64,000 bases of DNA from Peribacillus simplex (GCF_030123325.1 NZ_CP126106.1:2508001-2572000); one strand, 5' to 3'; counted from the stretch's first letter, positions 51,959-61,625 are shown. Numbers and translations are program-made. The notes: generated by a model from the letters alone, not told the origin.

Positions 51959-52864
51959 ATGAATATAGAACAATTGGAATATATCATAAAGGTGGCCGAG
52001 GTAAACTCGATTTCCACGGCTTCTGAGAGCCTCCATATCTCTCAATCCGGAATCAGCATGGCCATTACCAGTCTGGAGAAGGAATTAGGTATAAAAATAT
52101 TCAAACGGTCACGGTTAGGAACCATACCTACAGAAGACGGAAAGGAAATCATCCAGAAGGCTCTTGAAGTATTAAGCAAATTGGAAGAAATAAGAGACAG
52201 TGCGCAAATACATTCAGATACGATGGAAAAAGAGTTACGCCTATCATCTACACAAGGTTTATTTCTTACGGTTTTGCCTAAATCATTGGCATTATTTAAG
52301 AAGAAGTATCCCGAGGTGAAAATTGTGATTGAAGAAAAAGGGGGACAAGAGATAACCGAAGAAGTACTGAATGCTAAGATAGACATCGGGCTCTTGAATA
52401 TTCCAAAGGTTAAACCAAAAGAAAATGAATTGGAATTTCAACCTTTAATGGAAGCAAAAGTGATTGTGTCGGTCAGTAAGAATTCCCCTTTAGCCAACCG
52501 TAAAAGCATAACCCCACAAGAGCTAATGGACCAAAATCTGGTCGTTTACAATGGACCAAGGATGAAGGCGTTCATCAAAGGTTTTTTTGATCATTACGGT
52601 GAGATGAATATTTTGTTTTTCACAAATAATACAGAAATCATCAAAAAAACCGTCGCTGAGGGATTAGCCATTGCCTTTTCCTATGATATTGGAATGAACA
52701 GCGACCCCTATTTCCTAAGCGGGGAACTTGTGGCCATTCCTTTGGTTGAGCTAGAAAATAATACAATGGAATTCGGTTATGTTCGCTCCAAGAAGCAGCA
52801 TTTTTCAAAAGCTGCCAGAGAGTTTATAAAATGTCTCGAATTCTATACTGCTCTTAAATATTAG
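51959..52864 (+). CDS. LysR family transcriptional regulator
   Basis: A 301-residue LysR protein; helix-turn-helix ISTASESLHISQSGISMAIT, then an effector domain with LSSTQGLFLTVLPKSLALF. ATG follows AGAAGGAGAATG. It lies between the MFS gene and the acyl-CoA dehydrogenase/ligase pair, all on the plus strand, and is a candidate regulator of both. Confidence 0.9.
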   Translation: MNIEQLEYIIKVAEVNSISTASESLHISQSGISMAITSLEKELGIKIFKRSRLGTIPTEDGKEIIQKALEVLSKLEEIRDSAQIHSDTMEKELRLSSTQGLFLTVLPKSLALFKKKYPEVKIVIEEKGGQEITEEVLNAKIDIGLLNIPKVKPKENELEFQPLMEAKVIVSVSKNSPLANRKSITPQELMDQNLVVYNGPRMKAFIKGFFDHYGEMNILFFTNNTEIIKKTVAEGLAIAFSYDIGMNSDPYFLSGELVAIPLVELENNTMEFGYVRSKKQHFSKAAREFIKCLEFYTALKY

Positions 52865-52896
52865 TTTCCTATGCTGAAGGGAACTAATATTTTTTT
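52861..52896 (+). terminator. Rho-independent terminator
   Basis: TTAGTTTCC (52861-52869) pairs with GGGAACTAA (52879-52887), one wobble, followed by TATTTTTTT. It overlaps the end of the LysR gene. Confidence 0.75.
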
Positions 52897-53033
52897 GTAT
52901 TTACATCAATTTTTCTTATGTTTATATCATATTTCATTATTTTACTTAAATATTATTTACCTTTAAAATTAATTTTATAACATTTTAAATATTTGAATAG
53001 TTTGACAAAACCGAGAAATGAAAGGGGAAACTT

Positions 53034-54206
53034 ATGGTAACAACGCAGGAAGAGAAATTAGAGGTACTTCAAACAAAGTTGCAGGCTTTCATTCAAGATG
53101 AATTGCTTCCATATGAACAGGAGCATGGATTGAACTCTGAAGAGGATATACCGATGGAAGCCATAAAATGGGCAAGAAAACGATCCAGGGAATTGGGTTT
53201 TTACGGAATTAACCTCCCTGAAAAGTATGGTGGACAAGATGTTAGCTTAAAAGGATTATGCATGTTCAAGGAAGAATTGGCCCGTTCCGGAGCGGTGTTA
53301 TGGGGGCAGGTTATCGGCGAGATTGGCGGGCCGCTAAGAATTGGTCAAATGTTGGAAAGCTTTACACCGGAGCAAATAGAAAAATATGTGATGCCCGTCG
53401 TGAAGGGGGAAGCGAGCTGCTGTTTTGCCCTAACAGAACCAAATGCCGGATCGGACGCCTTTGCTATCGAAACAACTGCCGTTAAAGACGGAAATGATTA
53501 TATATTGAATGGAAAAAAACATTTTATCAGTGCTGCACCCTATGCTGATTTCGCCATTGTCATGGCGAAAGAATTTCAGGAAGGAGGAAAAGGTAGAATC
53601 ACTGCTTTCCTAGTAGATAAAAGAACACCCAAACATTCGGGGTTTGAACTAGGAGACATTCAAGTTCCCTTATCAGGAGAGCGCATACATGCTGAATTAA
53701 ATTTCAATCAATGTCGAGTGCCTGCCGCCAATATAATCGGAGAACCAGGAAAAGGGTTGCTGCTCGGATTGAAGAGAATAAACACAAATCGCGCTTCCCA
53801 TGCGGCCGGCTTTATCGGAATGGCTCAGCACCTTCTCAATTTATCTATTGAGCATGCTAAAACGCGAGTCCAACACGGCCGGCCCATTGGTGACTTCCAG
53901 GCAATTCAGCATATGCTTGCAGAAATGGCGACGGAAATCTATGCAGCAAAGTGCATGGTCTATGATGTGGTTGAAAAAATTGATCAAGGAAAAGAGGATC
54001 GGGCCGGCACGTCCATGGCAAAACTGTTTGCTTCAGAAGTAAATAGCCGTGTGGCTGACAAGGCCATCCAAATCTTTGGCTCCAAAGGCTTGGTAAAAGG
54101 TCATCCTGTAGAAAAAATGTACAGGAGTGCACGGATGTATCGGATTCTGAGTGGAACCTCGGAAATTCAAAAAAATACAATTGCCAAAGCATTATTAAAA
54201 GGGTAA
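53034..54206 (+). CDS. Acyl-CoA dehydrogenase family protein
   Basis: A 390-residue FAD-dependent acyl-CoA dehydrogenase. Conserved CCFALTEPNAGSDA, the flavin-contacting KHFISAAPYADFAIV, and the C-terminal RMYRILSGTSEIQKN. In MCAD/SCAD-type enzymes the last motif reads YEGT with the catalytic Glu; here Ser373 stands at that place, so the base must be elsewhere or the reaction differs (as in isovaleryl-, long-chain or CaiA-like enzymes). ATG follows AAAGGGGAAAC. It lies 27 bp before an acyl-CoA ligase gene. Confidence 0.92.
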   Translation: MVTTQEEKLEVLQTKLQAFIQDELLPYEQEHGLNSEEDIPMEAIKWARKRSRELGFYGINLPEKYGGQDVSLKGLCMFKEELARSGAVLWGQVIGEIGGPLRIGQMLESFTPEQIEKYVMPVVKGEASCCFALTEPNAGSDAFAIETTAVKDGNDYILNGKKHFISAAPYADFAIVMAKEFQEGGKGRITAFLVDKRTPKHSGFELGDIQVPLSGERIHAELNFNQCRVPAANIIGEPGKGLLLGLKRINTNRASHAAGFIGMAQHLLNLSIEHAKTRVQHGRPIGDFQAIQHMLAEMATEIYAAKCMVYDVVEKIDQGKEDRAGTSMAKLFASEVNSRVADKAIQIFGSKGLVKGHPVEKMYRSARMYRILSGTSEIQKNTIAKALLKG

Positions 54207-54233
54207 AACCTTTTTCGAAGGAGGAAAAAATGC

Positions 54234-55808
54234 ATGCTGCATAAGTTGACATTTCAGTCACTGTTGAATAAAGGAATGAAACGGTTCGGCGAACTGCCCG
54301 CAATTACCTTGTTGCCAAACGGGGAAACGATAACCTACGACGAGTTATGGAAGAAAACAAACCTTATCTCTTCTTATTTACTTCGCTTAGGTGCAGGAAG
54401 GGGTGTCCGCATAGCGACCATCATTCCAAACAGTTTGGAAAGTGTGATGTTTGGTTTGGCCATCCAGCAATGTGGGGCTACCTTAGTGCCATTAAGTGAA
54501 AAACTGGGGAAACGAGAAATACAATTCATCCTAAAGGAAGCAAAACCAGAAGTGGTCATAATAGCTACAAAGACACACTTTGACAGCTTCATTGAGTATT
54601 TGGAAGAAATGAAGAAGGAAGATGTCCATGTCATTGGGCTTCCTGGCTTTAATACTAATTATCCAGAGGAGTTTGAACGGTTTCAATGGCCCGGTGAAAT
54701 AAATAATTTAGACTTGCCTTTAGCTGAAGCGGAAGACATTGCCCTTCTGTCATATACAGGCGGGACAACGGGGACACCGAAAGGCGTCATGCATTCCCAG
54801 AAGGGACTCGGCGCCGCCATACTTTCTGCCGCTATCGAAGACCCACTTGACGACCGAGACCGAGTATTGCTAAGTACGCCTATTGTGCATTCGGCCGGTT
54901 CATTACTTTGGAGATCCCTTGTTTCGGGCGTCCATGTCTATGTGATGGCATCATTCGACGCTGCAGAATTCATACGGGCGATAAAGGATCATGAAATTAC
55001 GACGACATTCATGGTACCGACCATGTTATACAGACTACTCGATCAGACAAAGAAGATGGAATATGATATGAGCTCCATGCGCAATATTTTCTACGGCGCG
55101 TCACCAATTTCACAAAAGCGCCTTAAAGAAGCTTTTGAAGTATTCGGGCCCATTATGCGCCAGCAATACGGCATGACAGAATGTAATATTGTCATTACAA
55201 GACTATCGAAAAGCGCTCATGTATGGGCTTATCATAACAATTCGGAAATTTTGAGAAGCTGTGGAAAACCGTGCATTCTTACCGAAATTCGACTGATTGA
55301 TGATGAAGGAAATGATGTAAAACCTTCCGAGCTTGGTGAAATTATCGTAAAATCGCCAGCGATGATGGCAGGCTATTATCAAAGACCTGATCTTACCGAG
55401 GAATACATCCGTGATGGCTGGTTCTACACTGGTGATATTGGTAAATGGGATGAAAGCGGTTACCTTTATATTGTGGATCGAAAGAAAGATATGATCATTT
55501 CAGGCGGGATGAACGTATATTCTTCAGAAGTTGAGCGGGTGGTGAACCTGCACCCTTCTGTTGCATTAAGTGCTTGCATAGGTGTTCCCCATCCAGATTG
55601 GGGAGAAGTAGTGTGTGTCGTTGCATCACTGCAAGAAGGGTTGAACTGTACTAGTGAGGAATTAATTGATTTCTGCAAACAAAGAACCTCAAAGTATATG
55701 GTTCCTAAAGTTGTCTATTTTCTAGATAAGTTTCCATTAACGCCGATTGGAAAAATTGATAAGAAAGAATTAAGAAAGCTGTTTGCACAAGGTATTTTAA
55801 CCATCTAG
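54234..55808 (+). CDS. AMP-dependent acyl-CoA synthetase/ligase
   Basis: A 524-residue ANL-superfamily enzyme: phosphate loop LLSYTGGTTGTPKG, aromatic/adenine motif RQQYGMTE, GWFYTGDIG, hinge DRKKDMIISGGMN and catalytic Lys in TPIGKIDKKEL. It activates a carboxylate with ATP and CoA. The ATG at 54234 (after AAGGAGG) is used because the ATG at 54230 runs into a stop after four codons. With the acyl-CoA dehydrogenase it forms a two-gene fatty or branched acid pathway. Specificity (medium chain, carnitine-like or other) cannot be read. Confidence 0.92.
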   Translation: MLHKLTFQSLLNKGMKRFGELPAITLLPNGETITYDELWKKTNLISSYLLRLGAGRGVRIATIIPNSLESVMFGLAIQQCGATLVPLSEKLGKREIQFILKEAKPEVVIIATKTHFDSFIEYLEEMKKEDVHVIGLPGFNTNYPEEFERFQWPGEINNLDLPLAEAEDIALLSYTGGTTGTPKGVMHSQKGLGAAILSAAIEDPLDDRDRVLLSTPIVHSAGSLLWRSLVSGVHVYVMASFDAAEFIRAIKDHEITTTFMVPTMLYRLLDQTKKMEYDMSSMRNIFYGASPISQKRLKEAFEVFGPIMRQQYGMTECNIVITRLSKSAHVWAYHNNSEILRSCGKPCILTEIRLIDDEGNDVKPSELGEIIVKSPAMMAGYYQRPDLTEEYIRDGWFYTGDIGKWDESGYLYIVDRKKDMIISGGMNVYSSEVERVVNLHPSVALSACIGVPHPDWGEVVCVVASLQEGLNCTSEELIDFCKQRTSKYMVPKVVYFLDKFPLTPIGKIDKKELRKLFAQGILTI

Positions 55809-56237
55809 GAGAGACATAAGGATATGATAAAAGACCTAATTTCAACATTGTGACCTACAGAAATCCAGAATATAAGATAAGAGAGGGCAGATGATTGCTA
55901 AATAAGCCTCGCACGTTAATCTGTGAGGCTTTTCTATATCTCGGTTGTTTTGAGTAGGAATTTTATTAACGTTACAATGAATTTAAATGAAGTGAGGATG
56001 AAAGATTATTATCTAAAGAAAATGATATTGAAATATTATATATTTCAATAGATTACACCAATTCATGAATGAAAAAAATAGAGTGTTAGGATATAATATA
56101 TTATTGTATTGGAGATTCATTACGGAATTTCCTTTTTTTATGGCTTCATTTTGTTTATCTCCCCAATGAACAGGGAAATAAATTATAGCTGTATATGTTT
56201 TTATAATAATAATTAGAGTAAGTAGAGGGGTTTTTTA
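55809..56237. other. Intergenic stretch
   Basis: No gene is seen. It contains the terminator at 55904-55935; the remaining 300 bases before the symporter gene are AT-rich with TATAAT-like runs but no clear promoter. Confidence 0.45.
55904..55936 (+). terminator. Rho-independent terminator of the acyl-CoA ligase unit
   Basis: AAGCCTCGCA (55904-55913) pairs with TGTGAGGCTT (55922-55931), one wobble, around an 8-base loop, then TTCT. Confidence 0.75.
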
Positions 56238-57665
56238 ATGGAGATCTTAGAAAATTTTATTAGTGAGACAAATGATGTGTTATGGTCTTCCATATTGATC
56301 ATCATGTTGATTGGATTGGGACTTTATTTTTCCGTTCGCACGAAGTTTGTTCAATTCAGGATGGTAGGGGAAATGTTCCGGCTATTGGGCGAAGGGGCCA
56401 CTGCGGAAAAAAAAGGTGTGACATCCTTTCAGGCATTTTGTATTAGTACGGCTTCCCGGGTAGGAACGGGTAACCTTGCGGGTGTTGCCATAGCGATCAC
56501 GATGGGCGGCCCTGGAGCCGTTTTCTGGATGTGGTTAATAGCACTGATCGGATCTGCTTCGGCTTTCATTGAAAGTACACTTGCTCAAATCTATAAGGTC
56601 AAGGATGGGGATGCATTCCGCGGCGGTCCTGCGTATTATATGGAAAAAGCATTGAATGCCCGCTGGATGGGCATTACTTTCGCTGTGTTGATTTCGCTTA
56701 CATTTGGACTGGCATTCAACTCGGTACAAGCCAATACGATTACAAGCGCATTCAACGAATCGTTTGGGATCGAAAAGTGGGTTACGGCAATCATCTTGGC
56801 TATTGTCACGGCTGTCATCATTTTTGGCGGGATCAAAATGGTTGCAAAGGTCTCTGAAGTCATCGTTCCGATCATGGCAGGAGCCTATGTGATAGTGGCG
56901 TTGATTATCATCATCATGAATATCACCGAGTTACCTGGTGTTTTTGTCCTGATCTTTGAAAGTGCATTTAATGGCATAAAAGAAGTGGCTGGCGGAGTAC
57001 TGGGAGCTGCCATGATGCAGGGAATCAAGCGCGGCCTATTTTCAAATGAAGCCGGGATGGGTAGTGCACCAAATGCTGGTGCGACGGCAGATGTCAGTCA
57101 TCCCGTCAAGCAAGGGCTCATTCAGTCACTAGGTGTTTTTGTCGATACGCTCATCATTTGCAGTTCGACTGCCTTCATCATTTTGTTTTCAGGTCTTTAT
57201 ACATCGAAGGAAACGGATGGAATCGTCCTTACCCAAAATGCCCTTGGAACGGCATTGGGATCTTGGGCGGGTATTTTCCTTGCCATCATTGTATTGTTAT
57301 TCGCCTTTAGCTCCATTGTGGGCAACTATTATTATGGAGAGTCGAACATTGGCTTCATCAATGAAAATAAGGTTTGGTTAAACATCTATCGTATTGCAGT
57401 CGTAGGGATGGTGATATTCGGTTCACTTGCCTCATTGGATTTTGTTTGGGGACTGGCTGACTTGCTGATGGCCCTTATGGCCATTATCAACCTGATCGCG
57501 ATAGCATTACTAGGGAAGATTGCATTTGCTGCACTGGCGGATTATCAAAAGCAAAAGAAAAGTGGGAAAAATCCTGTCTTCCATGTGAACAATATTAAAG
57601 GTTTGAAGAATGTGGAATGTTGGGGTGACCCGTCCGATAATGTGGATGTGAGGAAGGAAGCCTAA
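56238..57665 (+). CDS. Sodium:alanine (AGCS) symporter
   Basis: A 475-residue AGCS-family amino-acid carrier (AlsT/DagA type) with about 11 helices. Family segments are STASRVGTGNLAGVA, GGPAYYMEKAL, NEAGMGSAPNAGATA and FAFSSIVGNYYYGE. It takes up alanine, glycine or glutamine with Na+. ATG follows GAGGGG. It is a monocistronic unit ended by a strong terminator. Confidence 0.94.
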   Translation: MEILENFISETNDVLWSSILIIMLIGLGLYFSVRTKFVQFRMVGEMFRLLGEGATAEKKGVTSFQAFCISTASRVGTGNLAGVAIAITMGGPGAVFWMWLIALIGSASAFIESTLAQIYKVKDGDAFRGGPAYYMEKALNARWMGITFAVLISLTFGLAFNSVQANTITSAFNESFGIEKWVTAIILAIVTAVIIFGGIKMVAKVSEVIVPIMAGAYVIVALIIIIMNITELPGVFVLIFESAFNGIKEVAGGVLGAAMMQGIKRGLFSNEAGMGSAPNAGATADVSHPVKQGLIQSLGVFVDTLIICSSTAFIILFSGLYTSKETDGIVLTQNALGTALGSWAGIFLAIIVLLFAFSSIVGNYYYGESNIGFINENKVWLNIYRIAVVGMVIFGSLASLDFVWGLADLLMALMAIINLIAIALLGKIAFAALADYQKQKKSGKNPVFHVNNIKGLKNVECWGDPSDNVDVRKEA

Positions 57666-57674
57666 GTTCTAAAT

Positions 57675-57726
57675 AAGCTTGCATGTAGGGTCCTTGAAAG
57701 GGGATTTTACTTGTAAGCTTTTTTTG
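57675..57726 (+). terminator. Rho-independent terminator
   Basis: AAGCTTGCATGTA pairs imperfectly with TACTTGTAAGCTT (57675-57720), followed by TTTTTTT. Confidence 0.75.
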
Positions 57727-57849
57727 TGCCTTTTCCCTCCTTTTTTTATCATTATTGAATATTGCTTCAGTTTTTACACAAAATACCTTTGTCTTTAATA
57801 CTGTTGTCAATGGATGATTGGACAATTTAAAAAACTAGGAGTGGAAAAA

Positions 57850-58068
57850 ATGGATAGCAAGCAATCAAAAAATGAATCTTCAGAAATTGCCGGAAGAACA
57901 TATGATGTCAGTGATTATAAACGGGAAGATGATTTATCTTCTGGACTGGCTACAACCCACGAACAAGTCTCGGATACTTATGCGGAAGGCGAAATAAAAG
58001 CAGTCGTTGATGATGTAAACGGAAGAGATATTGAACTTGCAAAAGAAAGAACTGAGGAAGAAAAGTAA
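57850..58068 (+). CDS. DUF4025/YozQ-like small protein
   Basis: A 72-residue acidic protein with GRTYDVSDYKREDDLSSGLA then TTHEQVSDTYAEG, the DUF4025 (YozQ) signature. ATG at 57850 follows TAGGAGTGG; the upstream in-frame ATG at 57814 lacks a ribosome site. Function unknown, often sporulation-associated in Bacillus. Confidence 0.82.
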   Translation: MDSKQSKNESSEIAGRTYDVSDYKREDDLSSGLATTHEQVSDTYAEGEIKAVVDDVNGRDIELAKERTEEEK

Positions 58069-58139
58069 TAAATAATAAGATTTTTGTTTTTAGGAACAAG
58101 AATTATCGTCTGCCATTTAAAAAATATATCAGTTTTTTG

Positions 58140-58180
58140 ATCCCCTAGCTTTTGGAAAGATGAAACAATAGCTAGGGGAT
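58140..58180. repeat. 11-bp inverted repeat at the end of cbiO
   Basis: ATCCCCTAGCT (58140-58150) and AGCTAGGGGAT (58170-58180) pair around a 19-base loop. No U-run follows on either strand, but it lies just after the cbiO stop and probably protects or ends the minus-strand transcript. Confidence 0.55.
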
Positions 58181-58186
58181 GCTTAA

Positions 58187-59032
58187 TTAAAAAATCCTTT
58201 CAGTCTCCAACATTTGAAGCAATTCGTCCTTCGTTCTTGGGTAAAGGTCCCGTACTAAAGGTTCCCTTGATTGAAGGAGGGCTTGAAACATTTCAAAAAC
58301 CCACGGCTTCTCCAGATGTGCCTGCAGCAAAACGTCTTCATCATGGAAAACGGAGACGGGATCTCCTTGGTATATGACCTTACCAGCGTTCATGACAACG
58401 ACTTCATCAGCCCATTGATAAGCTAAATTAACATCATGAGTTGATAGGATGATCGTTTTGTCATGGTGGTGGATACTGTCCAGCAGAGCCATGATCTGTC
58501 TTGAGAAATAAGGATCCAATCCAGCGGTAGGCTCATCCAAGAGCCAGACATCGGGTTCCATGGCGAGTACCCCAGCAATGGCGACTCGTTTTTTTTGCCC
58601 TAGGCTCAAAAAATGGGTGGGCCTGTCTTTCAGTTCGGTTACTTCCGTTTCAGCCATCGCCCAATTTACTTTCTCCTGGACGGCATTTCTATCCCATCCT
58701 AAATTCATCGGTCCAAACGATATATCCTGTTGTACATTAGCGGAAAAGAGCTGCGAGTCGGGATCTTGAAAGACGATCCCGACTTGATTTCGTAATGATA
58801 ATAATGCTTTACGGTTATATTTCATTTTCTTGCCCTTAAATCTGATTTTTCCTGCCGTAGGTTGTAAAAGACCATTTAAATGGAGGAATAAAGTCGATTT
58901 TCCGGCACCATTATTGCCTAATAATGCTATCTTTTTACCATGTTGGATCGTTAGCGAAAGATCGTTTAAAGCGAACGTTCCATCCGCGAATTGATGGGTG
59001 AGGCCTTCTATATGAAAAATATGCTCGTCCAT
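58187..59032 (-). CDS. cbiO: Cobalt ECF transporter ATPase CbiO
   Basis: A 281-residue ABC ATPase: Walker A LLGNNGAGKST, Q-loop VFQDPDSQLF, signature LSLGQKKRVAIAG, Walker B VWLLDEPTAGLD and the H-loop THDVN. It powers the group I energy-coupling-factor cobalt importer with CbiM, CbiN and CbiQ. It is the last gene of the riboswitch-controlled operon, 18 bp after cbiQ. Confidence 0.95.
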   Translation of the reverse strand: MDEHIFHIEGLTHQFADGTFALNDLSLTIQHGKKIALLGNNGAGKSTLFLHLNGLLQPTAGKIRFKGKKMKYNRKALLSLRNQVGIVFQDPDSQLFSANVQQDISFGPMNLGWDRNAVQEKVNWAMAETEVTELKDRPTHFLSLGQKKRVAIAGVLAMEPDVWLLDEPTAGLDPYFSRQIMALLDSIHHHDKTIILSTHDVNLAYQWADEVVVMNAGKVIYQGDPVSVFHDEDVLLQAHLEKPWVFEMFQALLQSREPLVRDLYPRTKDELLQMLETERIF

Positions 59033-59050
59033 TCTTGGGTTGCCTCCAAT

Positions 59051-59827
59051 TTAGAAAAATCCATTAATAAAGATTAAGCTTCCTAGTATTACAATCGCGA
59101 AAAGCCAATTGCGTGAGGAATATGTGTAAGTATCCTCGATATAGGAAAGGTTCTCCTGATAGCCTCTTGCGTTCATGGCCATCGTCAAATGTCCAGAGCG
59201 CTGCAATACTCCTAAAAATAATGATGAGATTAGTAATCCGAGAGATCGAATGCCTTTCCTTAACGAGCCATACCCCAGCCGTGACGCTTGTGATTGGTGA
59301 ATGGCCAAAGCTGTTTCTAAAAAAATAAAAATGAAGCGATAGGTCAATTCTATTAAATCGACCAATAAGGAAGGCACTTTAAGTTTTCGCATCACGGATA
59401 GGATGACGGTAATGGGTGTAGTCAAGGTAAGGAAATATAAACAGCTGATGCTGCCTAATACGACAGTGATCAAATCGATCACTGTACCTACGCTGTCATC
59501 GCTGATGAATATTTGCCAGTTCCCGACCTTCCAGGACCACCATATATTCGAAATCGAAGTATATTTGCTTGTAAAAGAAAAAAGGATGGTAATTGTACCT
59601 GATAGTATAAAGAATCCTGGTAATAGAAGTAATTTAAAATAATAAGAAAGCGGGATTTTTGCCGCAAAAATGATTAAAGCGCTCATCACCATAAAAGTGA
59701 TGAGCGAAACGGTCATATCCCTTACCGTTAACGAAAATAGCAAAAGGGAGAGTGCAAAAACCATCTTTTCCAACGGATGTACATCCTTTAGCCCATTGAA
59801 ATAGGCATATTTATCAATGAGTAACAT
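59051..59827 (-). CDS. cbiQ: Cobalt ECF transporter T component CbiQ
   Basis: A 258-residue membrane protein of the CbiQ/EcfT family with about five helices and the coupling helix containing ASRLGYGSLRKGIRSLG (A-R-G type motif) that contacts the ATPase. It overlaps cbiN by 14 bases, so translation is coupled. Confidence 0.93.
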   Translation of the reverse strand: MLLIDKYAYFNGLKDVHPLEKMVFALSLLLFSLTVRDMTVSLITFMVMSALIIFAAKIPLSYYFKLLLLPGFFILSGTITILFSFTSKYTSISNIWWSWKVGNWQIFISDDSVGTVIDLITVVLGSISCLYFLTLTTPITVILSVMRKLKVPSLLVDLIELTYRFIFIFLETALAIHQSQASRLGYGSLRKGIRSLGLLISSLFLGVLQRSGHLTMAMNARGYQENLSYIEDTYTYSSRNWLFAIVILGSLIFINGFF

Positions 59828-60125
59828 GCTTCGATTTCTCGGGAATTTCTTGTTTGGTTTGCTTATTCCTTTGTCTCGTTACACCTATGAAATAACCAAT
59901 GAAACCAGCTCCGATTGCAGCTTGCAGCGCAAATAATAAGCTTTCGGTTTCTGCACCTGGCGGCTCCCAAATACTGTTGAACCATGGCTTGTATTCCGGC
60001 TGGATTTTGGTGATGGCTTCCTCAGCTTCGCCATCGGCACCGCCAAATTCCGTTCCTTGTTGGGTGATTAACGGTATGGTAGCAAGAATGACGACCAGGA
60101 AAAGCAGCAGTAAACTTTTTTTCAT
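59814..60125 (-). CDS. cbiN: Cobalt transport protein CbiN
   Basis: A 103-residue protein with two helices joined by a short extracellular loop (EFGGADGEAEEAITKIQPEY), the CbiN signature. It promotes metal loading of CbiM. It directly follows cbiM and overlaps cbiQ. Confidence 0.94.
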   Translation of the reverse strand: MKKSLLLLFLVVILATIPLITQQGTEFGGADGEAEEAITKIQPEYKPWFNSIWEPPGAETESLLFALQAAIGAGFIGYFIGVTRQRNKQTKQEIPEKSKHVTH

Positions 60126-60126
60126 G

Positions 60127-60870
60127 TTAACGGGCCTCCTTAGATAAAACTCGCAGCAACTTCAATTCGCCTAGATTGTATTTTTTCAAGAAATTCATCA
60201 CGACGACTGTCAATAACCCCTCACTGATTGCCAAGGGGATTTGGGTCAGGGCAAAAATCCCGGCAAATTTACTGAAAGAGGCCATGAATCCCCCTACCTC
60301 GGATGGAAAAGCAAGAGCAAGTTGAACGGAAGTTACCACATAGGTTCCCAAATCTCCAAAAGCAGCAGCCAAGAATACGGCAAGTGAAAAAGACCAACCC
60401 AATTTAGTTGCGCCCTTGAAGACGAAGTAAGCAAGGAACGGTCCGCAAACGGCCATGGAAAATGCATTGGCCCCTAATGTCGTCAATCCTCCATGAGCCA
60501 GTAAAACGGCTTGGAATAACAGAACGATGGAGCCAACGACACTCATGGCCAACGGTCCGAATAATATGGAACCCAACCCAACTCCTGTAGGGTGTGAAGA
60601 ACTTCCCGTGACGGAAGGAATCTTTAAGGCCGATAATATAAATACAAATGCGCCCGAAAGGCCGAGAATCATTTTTGTTTCTGGGTTTTCCCTTACTTTG
60701 GACCTAATGGACCGGTAACCCAAGATTAAAAATGGAAGCGTAACTGCCCACCAGAATATAGCCCATTCAATGGGTAAAAAGCCCTCCATGATATGCATGG
60801 CCATTGCCCGTTTTGGGACAAAAAGCAGTAAAATGACAAAATAAATGGTTTTCCAATTGGTTCTTTTCAT
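60127..60870 (-). CDS. cbiM: Cobalt ECF substrate-binding protein CbiM
   Basis: A 247-residue membrane protein. After a short leader the mature N-terminus MHIMEGFLP carries the His that with the N-terminal amine binds Co2+; SSHPTGVGLG and later helices follow the family. The ATG at 60870 follows AAAGGAGAAAGA; a TTG 18 bases upstream overlaps that site. First gene of cbiMNQO, behind a cobalamin riboswitch and terminator, so uptake stops when B12 is plentiful. Confidence 0.95.
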   Translation of the reverse strand: MKRTNWKTIYFVILLLFVPKRAMAMHIMEGFLPIEWAIFWWAVTLPFLILGYRSIRSKVRENPETKMILGLSGAFVFILSALKIPSVTGSSSHPTGVGLGSILFGPLAMSVVGSIVLLFQAVLLAHGGLTTLGANAFSMAVCGPFLAYFVFKGATKLGWSFSLAVFLAAAFGDLGTYVVTSVQLALAFPSEVGGFMASFSKFAGIFALTQIPLAISEGLLTVVVMNFLKKYNLGELKLLRVLSKEAR

Positions 60871-60932
60871 TCTTTCTCCTTTCAACACTTTTAATTTTTC
60901 TGATCAATCTTGAGAAGAAAGGCGCGCCCAAC

Positions 60933-60965
60933 ATAAAAAGCACTTCTCTCAAAGGAAAGAAGTGC
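60933..60965 (-). terminator. Riboswitch-controlled terminator before cbiM
   Basis: On the minus strand GCACTTCT and AGAAGTGC (60965-60940) pair around a 10-base loop, followed by TTTTTAT. It lies between the riboswitch and cbiM, the expected expression platform. Confidence 0.8.
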
Positions 60966-61049
60966 GTAATGAACAGGAATTTTGCAGCATAAACCAACCA
61001 TGGGCCTTTCTGCCTGATCCGCACACCCATCCTCGTAGGTTGAAACAGT

Positions 61050-61215
61050 TTCACGCTTCATGGCAGGTCTCCTGGCTTTGGTTCATCATCCCATTACATC
61101 CTTCCCATCTCAATTGACAGTGGATTAAAGTTAAAGTAATAGGACTTCCCTTTACAGTGGCGGGACCGCTCCGGATTTTCACCGGCTTCCCTTTTAAGCT
61201 GAATTCCGAAAAATT
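61050..61215 (-). promoter_or_regulatory. Cobalamin riboswitch of cbiMNQO
   Basis: On the minus strand the blocks GGGAAGCCGGTGAAAATCC, CCCGCCACTGTAA and AGCCAGGAGACCTGCC occur in order; the last is the B12 box. Adenosylcobalamin binding would favour the terminator at 60933-60965 and shut off cobalt uptake. Confidence 0.95.
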
Positions 61216-61454
61216 CAACACCATAAAACTTATGTAATTATTTTGAAAAATCTCGTATAGTATACCATAAAGAAAAAATTCCAGCTACACACTATTTTTT
61301 TTTATGACTAAGTTTGTTGCAAGGAAAGGCTTGTGGGCAGGATATACACTATTAAACTTTTCTAAACAGTCGGAATAAACTATTGAATTTTGATAAAGTT
61401 GTTATATGATAGATAAAGTTAGTTAGGAATGTTATTAAAACCAAATATTTCATT

Positions 61455-61625
61455 TTAAAAGTGCTCTTGTGTGAATAAGCAAGGGATAATAGGGAAATCG
61501 GTGAAAATCCGATGCAGCCCCCGCTACTGTAAACGCTGATGAAATTGTCGATAGCCACTGGCATTGTTGCCGGGAAGGGACAAAGTAAAATGAAGCGTAA
61601 GCCAGGAAACCTGCTTTTAAAATTG
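61455..61625 (+). promoter_or_regulatory. Cobalamin riboswitch of the cbiW operon
   Basis: The plus strand has AGGGAAATCGGTGAAAATCC, CCCCCGCTACTGTAA and AAGCCAGGAAACCTGC (B12 box at 61600-61614). A terminator at 61719-61749 follows before cbiW. About 240 bases separate it from the divergent cobalamin riboswitch on the minus strand. Confidence 0.95.
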
